64,000 nucleotides of DNA from Nocardiopsis sp. ATB16-24. Its GTDB lineage: Bacteria; Actinomycetota; Actinomycetes; Streptosporangiales; Streptosporangiaceae. Location: positions 124,001-188,000 of the forward strand of contig NZ_JASCXJ010000006.1 of NCBI RefSeq assembly GCF_030271535.1, written 5' to 3'. Position numbers and translations under genes: made by a program. Shown here piece after piece: positions 63,823 through 64,000 of the stretch (position 1 is the stretch's first letter; every line of letters starts with the position of its first letter). The notes below the pieces were generated by a model. It ran no database searches, was not told the DNA's origin, and saw only the letters and a list, made by a program, of their open reading frames with translations.

Positions 63823-64000
63823 ATGAGTCGACAGGTGAATGAACTCAACTGGTTGATCACTGATTTTGCCGACCGGGTCCCCGATGTCGCCCACGCGATC
63901 GTCGTCTCCTCTGACGGCCTTCCACTGGCTTCGTCCGCGGGTTTCCCGGCCGACCGGGCCGACCAGCTGGCAGCGATCGCCTCCGGCCTGTCGAGCCTGA
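63823..64000 (+). CDS. roadblock/LC7 domain protein CvnB-like, 3' end outside window
   Basis: The first 59 codons only; the frame is open to the window edge. [20 protein letters not shown] and [20 protein letters not shown] are the start of a roadblock/LC7 protein, the second gene of actinobacterial conservons (CvnA-B-C-D), which partners a Ras-like GTPase. ATG 63823 has GGAG nine bases upstream. The 230-base gap after cvnA contains no other gene; a TAGCAT-like hexamer near 63646 could be an internal promoter. Confidence 0.88.
   Translation, partial: MSRQVNELNWLITDFADRVPDVAHAIVVSSDGLPLASSAGFPADRADQLAAIASGLSSL

Overview
The window is GC-rich, densely packed actinobacterial chromosome. The gene content and a perfect CelR/CebR-type operator in front of a GH1 beta-glucosidase suggest Nocardiopsaceae (Nocardiopsis, Thermobifida and relatives); this assignment is an inference from gene families, not from a marker gene. 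Most genes are ordinary core or metabolic genes. I found no CRISPR array, rRNA, complete insertion sequence or intact prophage.

Layout. 1-4.7 kb: end of a GH51 arabinofuranosidase gene followed by an overlapping three-gene sugar ABC importer, closed by a 34-bp perfect palindrome. 5.2-12.7 kb: dnaG, a principal-type sigma factor, a GH18 glycosidase and a fused FAD/Fe-S oxidoreductase, each with an apparent leaderless promoter. 12.8-17.8 kb: two small envelope-type genes, two identical tRNA-Asn genes, a DUF574 methyltransferase with a near-consensus promoter in an AT-richer patch, and a RibD activity split into two genes in inverted order. 17.8-21.4 kb: a DUF3516-type helicase and malate dehydrogenase. 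21.7-24.8 kb: a tRNA(CAT) followed by relics of an integrative element: a collapsed tyrosine integrase whose catalytic Tyr codon is amber, an XRE regulator with one or two small partners, and a fragment resembling the C-terminus of a DUF2637/SpdB-like protein.

24.8-35.9 kb: SGNH hydrolase, DeoR regulator, VOC protein, MFS exporter, a two-component pair whose kinase has an extra C-terminal membrane-anchored domain, a broken HD-domain gene, and an Lrp-type regulator divergent from kynA-kynU (tryptophan to anthranilate). 36.4-43 kb: a tail-anchored RlpA-like protein, an orphan 2-oxoacid dehydrogenase E1-alpha divergent from a BkdR-like Lrp regulator, a 154-bp foldback (MITE-like) element forming the promoter region of a PhzF gene, three tandem hairpins and an ABC-class ATPase. 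43-52 kb: PAC2-pyrD pair, two tandem paralogous polysaccharide deacetylases, a Pro/Gly-rich membrane protein and a coiled-coil wall hydrolase. 52.7-64 kb: metN-metI without metQ, a bgl-celR cellobiose module, a small zinc-knuckle protein, a VanY-type carboxypeptidase, and the start of a conservon (CvnA sensor, CvnB roadblock).

Themes. Plant-polymer use (arabinofuranosidase, sugar importer, beta-glucosidase with CelR-type control), cell-wall remodelling (two deacetylases, two peptidases with coiled coils), and frequent leaderless transcription. The least explained items are the foldback element at 39.2 kb, the kinase with an appended extracytoplasmic domain, and the tail-anchored RlpA-like protein. 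I see no clear new multi-gene defence or biosynthetic system. All boundaries come from reading the sequence; no database search was run.
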